From NCBI GenBank assembly GCA_029858345.1, contig JAOUFG010000003.1, positions 1 to 64,000 on the forward strand: a DNA stretch of 64,000 nucleotides, in the 5' to 3' direction. The notes under the pieces were generated by a model. That model saw only the letters and a program-made list of their open reading frames with translations, had not been told where the DNA came from and did not search any database. Below, in pieces: positions 38,557 to 47,155 of this stretch (positions within the stretch are counted from its first letter, which is position 1; every line of letters starts with the position of its first letter). Both the position numbers and the translations under genes were made by a program. The stretch is from Phycisphaerae bacterium (GTDB lineage: Bacteria; Planctomycetota; Phycisphaerae; Sedimentisphaerales; Anaerohalosphaeraceae).

Positions 38557-40355
38557 TGACCCAAATCTATCATAAAAAAGCATGTTGTTGGTTTTATAAA
38601 TCAGGCAGCAGCACATCCCAGGCAGGCGGCTGTACTAAAGAGTTCCTGGACAACCACAATGGCGATGTCTCGCTGGTGATGAGTCCGACGGGCCAGCCCA
38701 AACAGAACGCTACTGCAGATGCAGTCAATGATTTCGATACCGAAACGGCCCAATTAACGGCTGTTGGGCTGGACACAAATGTGCTGGCTGGTTTAATCGC
38801 ACGAATCAACAATTCGTTTTGTGAAGTTGTTAGTGTCAATCCTGATACCATCGGCGTGGACCAATGGGCCGGAAAAACCGAATATCTCTGGACGGATACC
38901 AACGGTGTCAATTCTATCATCTACCCTGATGATGACAGTCTCTACTCGGTCGGAGACTATGTTCATGTCAAGGGAACCAATGGTCAGGTCGCGGATGGCA
39001 CCTATGAAATCTTATCGATTGAGTATGGGGGTCTTGAAATTGACGACGGTATGTCCGTTTATGATAACGATTGGGGAAATCTTTATGCTGCACCGGAGTC
39101 ACTATCCAGTATCAATATTGTCATCGGTGGTGCCTATAATGACCTACAGGATGTGCTGAATATTCCCGATGCGTATTATCACAATCAGTGGATTTTCTTT
39201 AATGAGGAAATCGCACCGTCAGTTCTGATTAACGGCTCGGCCTATTATATCTATTCGAGCCATGATGGTGAAGCCGCCAATAATACCAAGCTCTACATCG
39301 TCGGATACAACACCTATGCTTATGACTGCCTGCCCGATGGCTACGGTTATTTTCCTGAGGGTACTCAAAATGCCAGTACACACTACAAAACGGCATTAGA
39401 GCGTGCCAAAAATCCATCCGATGCCGCCATCAAAGCAGACCTGCCGACAGCAACCACGAAAAATATTACAGATAACTGGGGTCGCATCTTCCGTGTGTAC
39501 ACCAGCGCCGAAAATGTTCAGTTCATGTGCATCTATTTTGAGGTCGCTGTCTATCACTGGCCGATTCTGGCGGATAATGAAACCACCGGATCACTGTTTG
39601 TCAAACATTGCGCTGGGGGGCATGTCAGTTACGACGCAGCACCAGCCTTTTACGGCGGCCAAATTGTTCGGGTTAATGATGCCGCGACCGGAGGCGGAAT
39701 TTTTGATAGCTTCTTCAAGGGTGTGGAAATGTTTAACGGCACCACGCCGACGGTCGATAGTTCCGGTGACTGGGAGTTTGCCTACAATGTTGGCATCTAT
39801 ACCAGCAATATCAATCCTGATTATTCCGGTCCGGTGGTTCACCACAATATCTTTGTCAAAAGCAACTGGGGTGTCTCGTCGGTCGCCCGCTCGTATCAGA
39901 ATGTATTTAACAATATTTTCTATCTGTGCCGCCAGGCCGGACTGCATTTAAATGGAACCGAAGCGCGAATGCGGGCTTGGAACAATATTATCGTCATGGA
40001 TGAAACCAGCGGTATTTTTAATGGACTCTTTCGTATCAGCGCCGGTGGTACGCTGGATTATTTTGATTATAACTGCTACTGCAATCAGAATGGTCAACCT
40101 GTGACGGTCTTTGCGTTCGATACCCAAACCAACCTCAGCTTTAACTTCGACAATCTCAAAAAAGGCCCCCACGACATCGAGAAAGACCCGCTCTTCATGG
40201 ACCCGGACAATTGGGATTTTCGATTACGGGAAAATAGTCCCTGTATTGGCATGGGCCGACCGGATATGCAGGGCAACCCCGCGACCATTGGTCCCTATCT
40301 CGAAAAACAGACCGTCGGCCTCTATGGAAAAAACAAAAGTCTCTATGGCGTCTAA
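38556..40355 (+). CDS. Beta-helix tail-spike-like protein
   Basis: 599 residues. The C-terminal half shows right-handed beta-helix turns with Asn/His ladders: YSGPVVHHNIFVKSNWGVSSVARSYQNVFNNIFYLCRQAGLHLNG, then MRAWNNIIVMDETSGIFNGLF. It closes with KDPLFMDPDNWDFRLRENSPCIGMG, a motif frequent at the end of parallel beta-helix proteins. The N-terminal ~200 residues are a different beta domain, probably for attachment to the virion. It may bind or cut host surface polysaccharide; no catalytic residues are assigned. Its position ahead of the tail tube gene is unusual. Confidence 0.7.
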   Translation: MTQIYHKKACCWFYKSGSSTSQAGGCTKEFLDNHNGDVSLVMSPTGQPKQNATADAVNDFDTETAQLTAVGLDTNVLAGLIARINNSFCEVVSVNPDTIGVDQWAGKTEYLWTDTNGVNSIIYPDDDSLYSVGDYVHVKGTNGQVADGTYEILSIEYGGLEIDDGMSVYDNDWGNLYAAPESLSSINIVIGGAYNDLQDVLNIPDAYYHNQWIFFNEEIAPSVLINGSAYYIYSSHDGEAANNTKLYIVGYNTYAYDCLPDGYGYFPEGTQNASTHYKTALERAKNPSDAAIKADLPTATTKNITDNWGRIFRVYTSAENVQFMCIYFEVAVYHWPILADNETTGSLFVKHCAGGHVSYDAAPAFYGGQIVRVNDAATGGGIFDSFFKGVEMFNGTTPTVDSSGDWEFAYNVGIYTSNINPDYSGPVVHHNIFVKSNWGVSSVARSYQNVFNNIFYLCRQAGLHLNGTEARMRAWNNIIVMDETSGIFNGLFRISAGGTLDYFDYNCYCNQNGQPVTVFAFDTQTNLSFNFDNLKKGPHDIEKDPLFMDPDNWDFRLRENSPCIGMGRPDMQGNPATIGPYLEKQTVGLYGKNKSLYGV

Positions 40356-40370
40356 GGAAGGAATCTCTTC

Positions 40371-40727
40371 ATGAGTGAACATGCATTTATTTTGTACGGA
40401 AGTTATCAAAATCCCTACCTGCGAGCGGTTCGAATTTCAGATGGACTTGTGTTTGATGTCGCCGCAGGTCAGTTGGCCCAATCGCCTGCCTGGGCAGATA
40501 CCGCGATTCCATTAGGGGCTAAAAACGCCGTTATCAACGGCTGGCCGGTGGATTTGCCGGAACTACCGTATGGGGCTTATGACCTTCAGTTATATGATGC
40601 GGCTGCGCCGTCGCAGTCTGACGCGATGATTGCCGGATGGCGGCTGGTGATGCCGCATAAACTGCTGGTCAATCCCACGGAGTTTCCATTGGATGTGTTC
40701 GGTCGAATCCGAACCACACCCGCATAA
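40371..40727 (+). CDS. Phage protein of unknown function
   Basis: 118 residues, beta-rich (FILYGSYQNPYLRAVRISDGLVFDVAAGQ, LPYGAYDLQLYDAAAPSQSD, AGWRLVMPHKLL). No family recognised. The GSYQNPYLRAVRI...G.YDLQLYD pattern suggests a small immunoglobulin-like or carbohydrate-binding fold that may decorate the virion or bind the spike protein. AAGGAAG precedes the ATG. Its stop overlaps the next start by one base. Confidence 0.55.
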   Translation: MSEHAFILYGSYQNPYLRAVRISDGLVFDVAAGQLAQSPAWADTAIPLGAKNAVINGWPVDLPELPYGAYDLQLYDAAAPSQSDAMIAGWRLVMPHKLLVNPTEFPLDVFGRIRTTPA

Positions 40728-41155
40728 TGGCTGGTTTCAAACTTAAATACCTGTTCTTTGACAGTCCCAAGGTGGTTCGGGCCGTCGAAAAATCCACCCG
40801 GAAGGTGCTCTCGAAGTTCGGAGCGTTTGTTCGGCGAACGGCAAAACAGAGTATTCGCAAGCGAAAGAAAGCATCTGCTCCTGGGACACCTCCATCCAGT
40901 CATATAGGACTTTTAAAGCGGTTTATTTTCTTCGGGTATGACACACAAAAACGCAGTGTTGTCATTGGTCCTACACGGCTGACGGAAAATAACCGAGGGG
41001 AGGCACCCTCAATTCTGGAGTACGGCGGCCGGACAACCGTTCAGGGTAACAAGAAAAAAACTCGCGTGCGAATCCGATCCCGACCGTTCATGGGACCGGC
41101 CTTCGAGAAAGAAAAACCCAACCTTCCCTCTTTGTGGAAAAACTCAATCAAATAG
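40727..41155 (+). CDS. HK97 gp10-like tail completion protein
   Basis: 142 residues, strongly basic. Its sequence begins with a helix (VVRAVEKSTRKVLSKFGAFVRRTAKQSIRKRKK), followed by SAPGTPPSSHIGLLKRFIFFGYD and a C-terminal RSRPFMGPAFEKEKPNL. The 'P-G-x-P-P..H' and 'R-P-F-M-x-P-A' signatures are typical of HK97 gp10-like minor tail or head-tail adaptor proteins, and it lies immediately before the tail tube gene as expected. Confidence 0.78.
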   Translation: MAGFKLKYLFFDSPKVVRAVEKSTRKVLSKFGAFVRRTAKQSIRKRKKASAPGTPPSSHIGLLKRFIFFGYDTQKRSVVIGPTRLTENNRGEAPSILEYGGRTTVQGNKKKTRVRIRSRPFMGPAFEKEKPNLPSLWKNSIK

Positions 41156-41167
41156 GAGAATACTTCA

Positions 41168-41617
41168 ATGGCAGATTTTTTATTGGGCATGAATGCCAAG
41201 ATTTACCAGGGCGCAGCAGCGGCAGACCCGTCCACCTTGGACCCGGCGACATTGACCGAAATGGGCAACGTCAAAGACGTAACATTGTCGCTGGAAGCGG
41301 GCGAGGCGGACATCACCACACGCGCCAACAGCGGCTGGCGTGCGACCGCACCGACCCTGCGGGAATGCAGTTGTGAATTTGAGATGGTCTGGAAGCCCGG
41401 TGATGCGGGATTTGAAGCGATCAAGTCGGCATTCCTGTCGGCAGGCACTGTCGCCTTAGCGGTTTTGACCGGGGCACACAATGAATCCGGTGCCGAAGGT
41501 CCGGTGGGCAACTGGTCCATCACCAACTTCTCGCGAAGTGAAGCCCTCGAAGAAGCCGTCACCGTCAGCGTCACCGCCAAACTGGCCGCGTTCGGTCAGT
41601 GGTTTGAGGCCGCATAA
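41168..41617 (+). CDS. Major tail tube protein
   Basis: 149 residues. VKDVTLSLEAGEADITTRANSGWRATAPTLRECSCEFEMVW and the later WSITNFSRSEALEEAVTVSVTAKLA are typical of the tail tube protein family of long-tailed phages (a beta-sandwich that forms hexameric rings). It stands between the gp10-like protein and the tail chaperones, in the standard order. TAGGAG precedes the ATG by about 10 bases. Confidence 0.88.
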   Translation: MADFLLGMNAKIYQGAAAADPSTLDPATLTEMGNVKDVTLSLEAGEADITTRANSGWRATAPTLRECSCEFEMVWKPGDAGFEAIKSAFLSAGTVALAVLTGAHNESGAEGPVGNWSITNFSRSEALEEAVTVSVTAKLAAFGQWFEAA

Positions 41618-41642
41618 CTTTTTCTAATGAAAGGACACATCG

Positions 41643-42113
41643 ATGAAGACATTTAAGGATGCCGCCGGACGGACCTGGACGATTGCACTGAATCTGGGGA
41701 CCGCAATACAGGTCAAAGATAAATTGGGTATTGACCTTTTGCGGCCGGAAGATGGTGACCCGCCGCTTTTGACGCAGTTGGGTACTGATGAGATGCTTTT
41801 GGGTGAGGTGTTGTGTGCGTTACTGGATTCTCAGTTTGAAAAACACAATGTCACCGATGCGGATGTACGGATGTCGTTTGATGGTTCCACTCTCCTGGCC
41901 GCACAGAAAGCCTTTTATGAGGAACTGATCGATTTTTTCCGCAGCCGCGGCCGGACCGACCGAGCCAAGGCGGTCGCGGCTCAGATGCAGCTCATCGACA
42001 AGGCAACCAACGCCATCGAAGCAAAAATCGAAGCGATGGACCTGGACAACCTGATCGATGGTGCACTGTCTGGCACATTGCCGGATACCTCGGGATTGAC
42101 CCCCGTTCCTTAA
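41643..42113 (+). CDS. Tail assembly chaperone (G-like)
   Basis: 156 residues, mainly helical: FKDAAGRTWTIALNLGTAIQVKDKLGIDLLRP, then LCALLDSQFEKHNVTDADV and a C-terminal SGTLPDTSGLTPVP. It matches the short product of the lambda G/GT chaperone pair that wraps the tape measure before tail assembly. Just before the stop, ACCCCCG at 42098-42106 could allow slippage into the -1 frame, where the next reading frame continues. Confidence 0.8.
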   Translation: MKTFKDAAGRTWTIALNLGTAIQVKDKLGIDLLRPEDGDPPLLTQLGTDEMLLGEVLCALLDSQFEKHNVTDADVRMSFDGSTLLAAQKAFYEELIDFFRSRGRTDRAKAVAAQMQLIDKATNAIEAKIEAMDLDNLIDGALSGTLPDTSGLTPVP

Positions 42114-42133
42114 CTCTGCGTCAACTGCTCTGG

Positions 42134-42346
42134 ATGGCCGAAGGACACCATCGCGACGCCTGGCAGCATACCGCCTCGTTGATGGCGCTGATTGCCAATG
42201 TCAATCGCGATCCCAAAAAAACACGCGCATTCAAACCATCGGACTTTAATCCCTATGTTCCAAAAACATCCCGGCCGGATGTGATTGTCGTTACCAAAGA
42301 AAACATTTCACTACTCAAACGCGCTTTTATTGGAGACAAAAAATGA
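42134..42346 (+). CDS. Tail assembly chaperone C-terminal part (T-like, -1 frame extension)
   Basis: The -1 frame is open from inside the previous gene: across 42092-42134 it reads LGIDPRSLTLRQLLWMAEGHHRDAWQHTASLMALIANVNRDPKK. The segment LTLRQLLWMAEG before the ATG at 42134 is itself family-typical, which argues that this is a frameshifted GT-type extension and not an independent gene. The frame ends at 42346. Internal initiation at 42134 (70 residues) remains possible. Confidence 0.7.
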   Translation: MAEGHHRDAWQHTASLMALIANVNRDPKKTRAFKPSDFNPYVPKTSRPDVIVVTKENISLLKRAFIGDKK

Positions 42347-42867
42347 AAAATGATGTATTGCACTCGGTATTGAATTGGATGGACCACAACCGTTACACCA
42401 TCGCTTCGGTGCTGGTCTTTATCCTGACGATGGGAATTGTTGTCAATCTGAGCGGCTGCGAATCGGCCACATCGGGTCTGGTTGCAGCCGCTGACGGCAC
42501 GGCTGTCAAGGTTTCCCGCAGCGAATTTCAGCGACAGGCACTGGTCGGCGAGAAAGACTTTGCCGTCCGACGCATCGAACTGGATGGATTAGCGGCCAAA
42601 TTCAATGAAGAAATCAAGGCATTTAATGAACGCATCCAGGCGGGATTGGACGACCTACAGCGACAGGATGAATTTAAGCAGCAGCTTTTTGACACGATTG
42701 GAGTCGTTGCTATCGGCGCTACCGAAGGAACGCTTAATCCCACCGCTTTGGTGCCGATTGGAATCGGTCTACTGGGCGGTGCATTGGGATTAGGTACGTC
42801 AGCGGATAACCGGCGTAAGGATAAGGTCATCACCGACCTAAAGATCAACGCCTTGGCGACGACGTAA
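42343..42867 (+). CDS. Membrane-anchored lipoprotein-like protein
   Basis: 174 residues. A long polar N-terminus (~20 residues), a hydrophobic segment (YTIASVLVFILTMGIVV) and NLSGC (Cys39) resemble a lipobox or an N-terminal anchor. The middle is coiled (FNEEIKAFNERIQAGLDDLQRQDEFKQQLFDTIG), and a glycine-rich hydrophobic stretch follows (LVPIGIGLLGGALGLG). It may be a spanin-like or other lysis/envelope protein, but no family is assigned. The start overlaps the preceding stop as ATGA. Confidence 0.55.
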   Translation: MKNDVLHSVLNWMDHNRYTIASVLVFILTMGIVVNLSGCESATSGLVAAADGTAVKVSRSEFQRQALVGEKDFAVRRIELDGLAAKFNEEIKAFNERIQAGLDDLQRQDEFKQQLFDTIGVVAIGATEGTLNPTALVPIGIGLLGGALGLGTSADNRRKDKVITDLKINALATT

Positions 42868-42869
42868 CC

Positions 42870-43628
42870 ATGATTGCAGTCGACACAGTTCCCTTAAAAC
42901 AAGCCAAACAGCTGTGTTTGGCGTATCACTACAGCGACATCTTCCCGCCGCATTGTATGGTCTGTTTGGGTTTTTATGACGGGCAGGGAATAGGTGGTGT
43001 AGCCATCTGGGGTTGGGGTGTGCGGCCCAAGCACACCATCCAGCTGCTATTTCCGTCGCTGGATACGCCAGATTATTGGGAACTGTGTCGGCTGTGTTGC
43101 CGGGATGATTTGCCCCGAAATACCGAGAGCCAATTGCTCGCAGGCTGTGCTGACTGGTTCCGCCAGAACCAACCCGAGCGAAAGGTGCTGTACACCTGGG
43201 CCGACGGCATTCGCGGCAAGCCCGGCTATGTCTATCAAGGCAGTAACTGGCTCTATGGCGGCTATATCAATACGGAGATTTATCTGACCGAAAACCACGA
43301 GCCGGTCCATCCGCGGTTGATGATTACGCGATTTGGCAGCCGCAGCAAAGAGGTCTGGACCGGTATGGGACTAAGGCGCATTCGCGGTAAGCAGTTCCGG
43401 TACTGTCAGTTTTTATGCGGTCATAAACAGCGAAAAAAACTTCTTGGGGAAAGTCCGATTAACTGGACCAAACGATATCCCAAGCATGACGATTTAGTGT
43501 GGCGTATTGATGCGGGCGAGGGGTCAAGAGAGACCCGCAATCCTCCCAGGATTGAGAGGTCGGGGCAGTTCCGGCAGTCCGCTTTTCATACACCGCTTCC
43601 TCTTTTTGCAGGATTAACCAATGGCTAA
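42870..43628 (+). CDS. Mom-like adenine modification protein
   Basis: 252 residues. The first ~145 residues show the Mom family pattern: CLAYHYSDIFPPHCMVCLGFYD, GIGGVAIWGWG, YWELCRLCCRDDLPRNTESQLL, and WADGIRGKPGYVYQGSNWLYGG. Mom of phage Mu is a GNAT-fold enzyme that converts adenine in DNA to a carbamoylmethyl form and so blocks many restriction enzymes. The C-terminal ~70 residues are basic and divergent. It lies between lysis-like and tape-measure genes and overlaps the latter by 8 bp. Function is inferred from family resemblance. Confidence 0.8.
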   Translation: MIAVDTVPLKQAKQLCLAYHYSDIFPPHCMVCLGFYDGQGIGGVAIWGWGVRPKHTIQLLFPSLDTPDYWELCRLCCRDDLPRNTESQLLAGCADWFRQNQPERKVLYTWADGIRGKPGYVYQGSNWLYGGYINTEIYLTENHEPVHPRLMITRFGSRSKEVWTGMGLRRIRGKQFRYCQFLCGHKQRKKLLGESPINWTKRYPKHDDLVWRIDAGEGSRETRNPPRIERSGQFRQSAFHTPLPLFAGLTNG

Positions 43629-45606
43629 TACCACTTCCATCCGAGCCGGGCGTGCGTTTGTCGAATTGTTTGCTGATGACAGCAAATTGGTGCGGGGTCT
43701 GCGCTCGGCTGAGCACAAACTCCGTGCCTTCGGCAATGGCATCCGCACATTGGGCTTAAAGATGATGGCCATCGGTGCCGGATTGCTCACGCCGCTAATC
43801 GGTTCTGCCAAGGCGTTTAGCAAAATGGGCGATGAGGTCGCCAAAATGAGTAAGCGTACCGGATTATCCGTCGAGACACTTTCTGAATTAAAGTTTGTCG
43901 CTTCTCAGACGGGAACCGAATTTGCGACACTGGAGAATGGTGTCCGCAAGATGCAACGCAGCATCTATGACGCCGGTCGCGGCTTGAGTACTGCCGTCGA
44001 TGCACTGGCGGATTTGGGCTTGACCTATAAGGATCTGGAAGGTCTGTCGCCGGAAGAGCAGTTCAAGCTGCTGGCCGACCGCATCAGCAAAATCAAAGAC
44101 CCCACCAAAAAGGCTGCTATTGCGATGAGTTTGTTTGGTCGGACCGGCACGAATTTACTACCAATGTTCGAACAAGGTGCTGCCGGGATTAATGCCTTGC
44201 AGGAAGAAGCCCGCCGGTTGGGCCTGACCATGCGAAGTGAAGATGCCAAGGCCGCCGAGGATTTTACCGATGCGATGGACAAGCTCTGGAAGGTCGTCAA
44301 AATGACGGCGTTCCATGTCGGTGCAGCATTGGCACCGGCCTTACAGAAAATCACCGATGTCATCACCAATATCGCCGTCAAGATCAATGCCTGGATACAG
44401 CAAAATCATGCGGTTATTGTCAGTATTGGCAAAATTGCATTAGCGGTTATTGCCGGTGGTGCTGCACTGGTGGTGTTGGGTACGGCGATCAGCGGGCTTG
44501 GACTGGCCTTCGGCAAGATCAGTGCGGTGATTACCGGCGTGGGTACGGTGTTTAAGATGCTCGGTTCGGCAATTGCATTTTTAATCTCGCCGATTGGTTT
44601 GGTCATTACGGCTGTTGGTGCCCTGGGCGTGTATCTGGTCTATACCACTGACGTGGCAGGCAAATCCCTGGATTGGCTGGGCCAGAAATTTTCTATTCTC
44701 AAAGATGATGCGATTGCCTCCTATCAGGGGATTGCCGACGCGATGGCCGCTGGCGATATTGCCTTAGCGGCTAAGATTCTGTGGCTGACACTGAAGATGG
44801 AATGGACGCGAGGCGTCAATGTCCTGGAGAAGGCGTGGCTGAACTTCCGCAACTTCTTCATCCGCATCGGGTATGACGCTTTTTATGGCATGGTGGCCGC
44901 CGCCCAGACAGTCTGGCACGGCCTGGAAGTCGGCTGGATTGAAACGACGGCCTTTTTCAGCCGTTGCTGGCAGGGATTTGTATCGTTCTTTGCAAAAACC
45001 TGGGAGAACATCAAGGCCGGGGCACAAAAGGCGTGGAACTGGATTAAATCTCTGTTCGATGATTCTTTCGATCTTCAAACTGAAAACAAGATGGTCGAGG
45101 ACCAGCGTCAACAGGCGATTGGCACCATCGAGGATGAAAAACAACGCAAGCTCGCCGAACGGGAAGCCGAGCGTCAATCGCAGCGGGACCAGGCAGCCCG
45201 GATGAATGATACCACCTTAGAGGAGATCGGCCGCCAACACGCCGAGAAGTACAAAGCTCTGGATGATGAATATGATGCTCGAATGGCCGAGAATACTAAG
45301 GATTTAGAAGCGGCACGGAAAGAATGGAAGGACTCCATCGGCCGGGCTAAGGATAAACGTGCCGAAAAGGAACTGGAAAAACCCGCCGCTGTCGAAAAGG
45401 CTAATACCGCATGGATGGATGTCGGAGATGTTCTGACCGAAGCAGCGAATAAAATCAGCGTCACCGGAACCTTTAACGCCACAGCGGCCTGGGGACTGGG
45501 CACCGGCAGTGCCGCCGACAGAACCGCTAAAGCCAGCGAAGAGACCGCCCGCAATACCAAACGCCTCTTGGATGAGGCCCGCAATAATGGAGCGACGTTT
45601 AGCTAA
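43621..45606 (+). CDS. Tail tape measure protein
   Basis: 661 residues. The N-terminal region (FVELFADDSKLVRGLRSAEHKLRAFGNGIRTLG, then ETLSELKFVASQTGTEFATLENGVRKMQRSI) is typical of tape measure families. A hydrophobic central part (about 265-345) and a highly charged coiled-coil (about 480-590: EDEKQRKLAEREAERQSQRD) follow. Its length sets the tail length. At ~660 residues the tail would be roughly 100 nm if 1.5 angstrom per residue applies, an inference from helical packing. Confidence 0.9.
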   Translation: MANTTSIRAGRAFVELFADDSKLVRGLRSAEHKLRAFGNGIRTLGLKMMAIGAGLLTPLIGSAKAFSKMGDEVAKMSKRTGLSVETLSELKFVASQTGTEFATLENGVRKMQRSIYDAGRGLSTAVDALADLGLTYKDLEGLSPEEQFKLLADRISKIKDPTKKAAIAMSLFGRTGTNLLPMFEQGAAGINALQEEARRLGLTMRSEDAKAAEDFTDAMDKLWKVVKMTAFHVGAALAPALQKITDVITNIAVKINAWIQQNHAVIVSIGKIALAVIAGGAALVVLGTAISGLGLAFGKISAVITGVGTVFKMLGSAIAFLISPIGLVITAVGALGVYLVYTTDVAGKSLDWLGQKFSILKDDAIASYQGIADAMAAGDIALAAKILWLTLKMEWTRGVNVLEKAWLNFRNFFIRIGYDAFYGMVAAAQTVWHGLEVGWIETTAFFSRCWQGFVSFFAKTWENIKAGAQKAWNWIKSLFDDSFDLQTENKMVEDQRQQAIGTIEDEKQRKLAEREAERQSQRDQAARMNDTTLEEIGRQHAEKYKALDDEYDARMAENTKDLEAARKEWKDSIGRAKDKRAEKELEKPAAVEKANTAWMDVGDVLTEAANKISVTGTFNATAAWGLGTGSAADRTAKASEETARNTKRLLDEARNNGATFS

Positions 45607-46397
45607 TGGCTGTGACCGTTACTGAAAAATTCCAATCCCGTGATGTGGTCCGTGGCACCAATCCTTCGGCGCAGTTGAATTTTGTCATTCAAGGCACCGA
45701 GGATTATGACGAGGCGCTGACACAACTGGCCAGTAAGGCACCGCAGGCATTCGACAATCTACCGCGCCTGAGCTATGGTATTGAGCCGATTGCCGAGGCA
45801 CTCTGGCTGGGTAATGCCCGGTACGGTTATCAAAGTACCCAGCCAACCGGGGAATCGGTGTATCAATTCGACACCGGCGGCGGCAGTCAACATATCACCC
45901 AAAGCTTAGGAACAGTCCGACGCTATGCACGGCCGGGTGCTGTTGCCGGAAACTTTATGGGTGCCATTGGTGTGACCGCCGATTCGGTCGAAGGCGTCGA
46001 TATTACCGTTCCCGTCTACAGCTTCAGTGAGGTGCACTATAAAAATAGAGCATTTGTGGATGATAATTACAAAGCCACGCTGTTTGAGTTGACCGGAACG
46101 GTCAATAGTCGGAATTTTCGCAAGTATGCCGCCGGAGAAGTTTTGTTTTTAGGGGCCAGTGGCACCAAACGTGGCTCGGATGACTGGGAATTAGTTTATC
46201 GGTTTTCAGCCAGCCCGAATATGTCAGGGATCGTCGTTGGGGATATTGGAGGCATTGCCAAAGCGGGATGGGAATATCTGTGGGTTCAGTATGTCGATGC
46301 CGAGGATTCAAATGCGCAAACTCTCATTAAACAACCCATTTCAGTGCATATTGAGCAGGTGTATCCGTATAAAGATTTTGACCGGTTGAGGTTGTAA
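45606..46397 (+). CDS. Tail protein of unknown function (distal tail module)
   Basis: 263 residues, beta-rich. The first third (SRDVVRGTNPSAQLNFVIQGTEDYDEALTQL) and later EVHYKNRAFVDDNYKATLFELTGTVNSRNFRKYAAGEVLFLGA suggest a virion structural protein, perhaps at the tail tip. It lies right after the tape measure, where distal-tail genes are found, and its ends overlap both neighbours by a base. No family motif identified. Confidence 0.6.
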   Translation: MAVTVTEKFQSRDVVRGTNPSAQLNFVIQGTEDYDEALTQLASKAPQAFDNLPRLSYGIEPIAEALWLGNARYGYQSTQPTGESVYQFDTGGGSQHITQSLGTVRRYARPGAVAGNFMGAIGVTADSVEGVDITVPVYSFSEVHYKNRAFVDDNYKATLFELTGTVNSRNFRKYAAGEVLFLGASGTKRGSDDWELVYRFSASPNMSGIVVGDIGGIAKAGWEYLWVQYVDAEDSNAQTLIKQPISVHIEQVYPYKDFDRLRL

Positions 46398-47155
46398 TGG
46401 CAAAACACGTCACCGCAGGCGAAAAATTCCGGTTTGGAGCCCAGACCTATAACGAACTGAACGGCCTGATCGAGAAAGACCGGCTCAGCGGTCTGTCTAT
46501 GCAGGCCAAAGGCGCTCGCGGGAATAATGATTTTGTATTAGTTAAGAATATCAGCGGTACCGATATTGGGCGTTTTGGTATATTGGGAATTGCGGGAATT
46601 GTGTTCGACCCACAGACGGCGCTTCCTGCGTTTGTCAGCCGTACCGTCTTTACCGGAGAAATGCCTACTGAATCCCACCAGACGGGCAGGTTTTTAATCT
46701 GTGCTGAACCCATCAAGAACGGTGCCATCGGTCGGGCATGGGCGGATGGGATCGTCACAACCCGATTATTTGTCCAGGACGCTTCGCATAACTATGCCAC
46801 GGTTAAACCGGATGATACTACCCAACTCATCAGCGCTGACCAGGGGCTGTGCTATATCCTCTATAAAGAAGCAGGCACTGGTCAAAAATGGGCGGTTCTG
46901 CGGTATGGTTCCACCGGCAACTCCCTGCGGTGGGCATTTTGTTCTGAAGATGCGGGATTCGGGAACACACTGGACTGCTTTCTCGATACCGATGGAACCG
47001 GCACACTCGTGACGGTGTATTTTAAGCTGCTGAATTGCTCGAACATCGAAGATGGTCATTTTACACTGACTGATGGCGTGCCCATCCCGGTCATGAAACG
47101 GGGTGGGAATTGGTGGTGCATTATCCCGATTGAAGGAACGCAGGTGGTCGCATGA
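46397..47155 (+). CDS. Phage structural protein of unknown function
   Basis: 252 residues, mostly strands and loops (FVLVKNISGTDIGRFGILGIAGIVFDPQT, TGRFLICAEPIKNGAIGRAWADGIV). The 'NISG.DI.R..ILGI' and 'I..G.IGRA..DG' segments recall small decoration or adaptor domains found in planctomycete prophages. No enzyme motif. It is translationally coupled to its neighbours (overlaps of 1 and 4 bp), within a tail-tip module of five genes. Confidence 0.55.
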   Translation: MAKHVTAGEKFRFGAQTYNELNGLIEKDRLSGLSMQAKGARGNNDFVLVKNISGTDIGRFGILGIAGIVFDPQTALPAFVSRTVFTGEMPTESHQTGRFLICAEPIKNGAIGRAWADGIVTTRLFVQDASHNYATVKPDDTTQLISADQGLCYILYKEAGTGQKWAVLRYGSTGNSLRWAFCSEDAGFGNTLDCFLDTDGTGTLVTVYFKLLNCSNIEDGHFTLTDGVPIPVMKRGGNWWCIIPIEGTQVVA

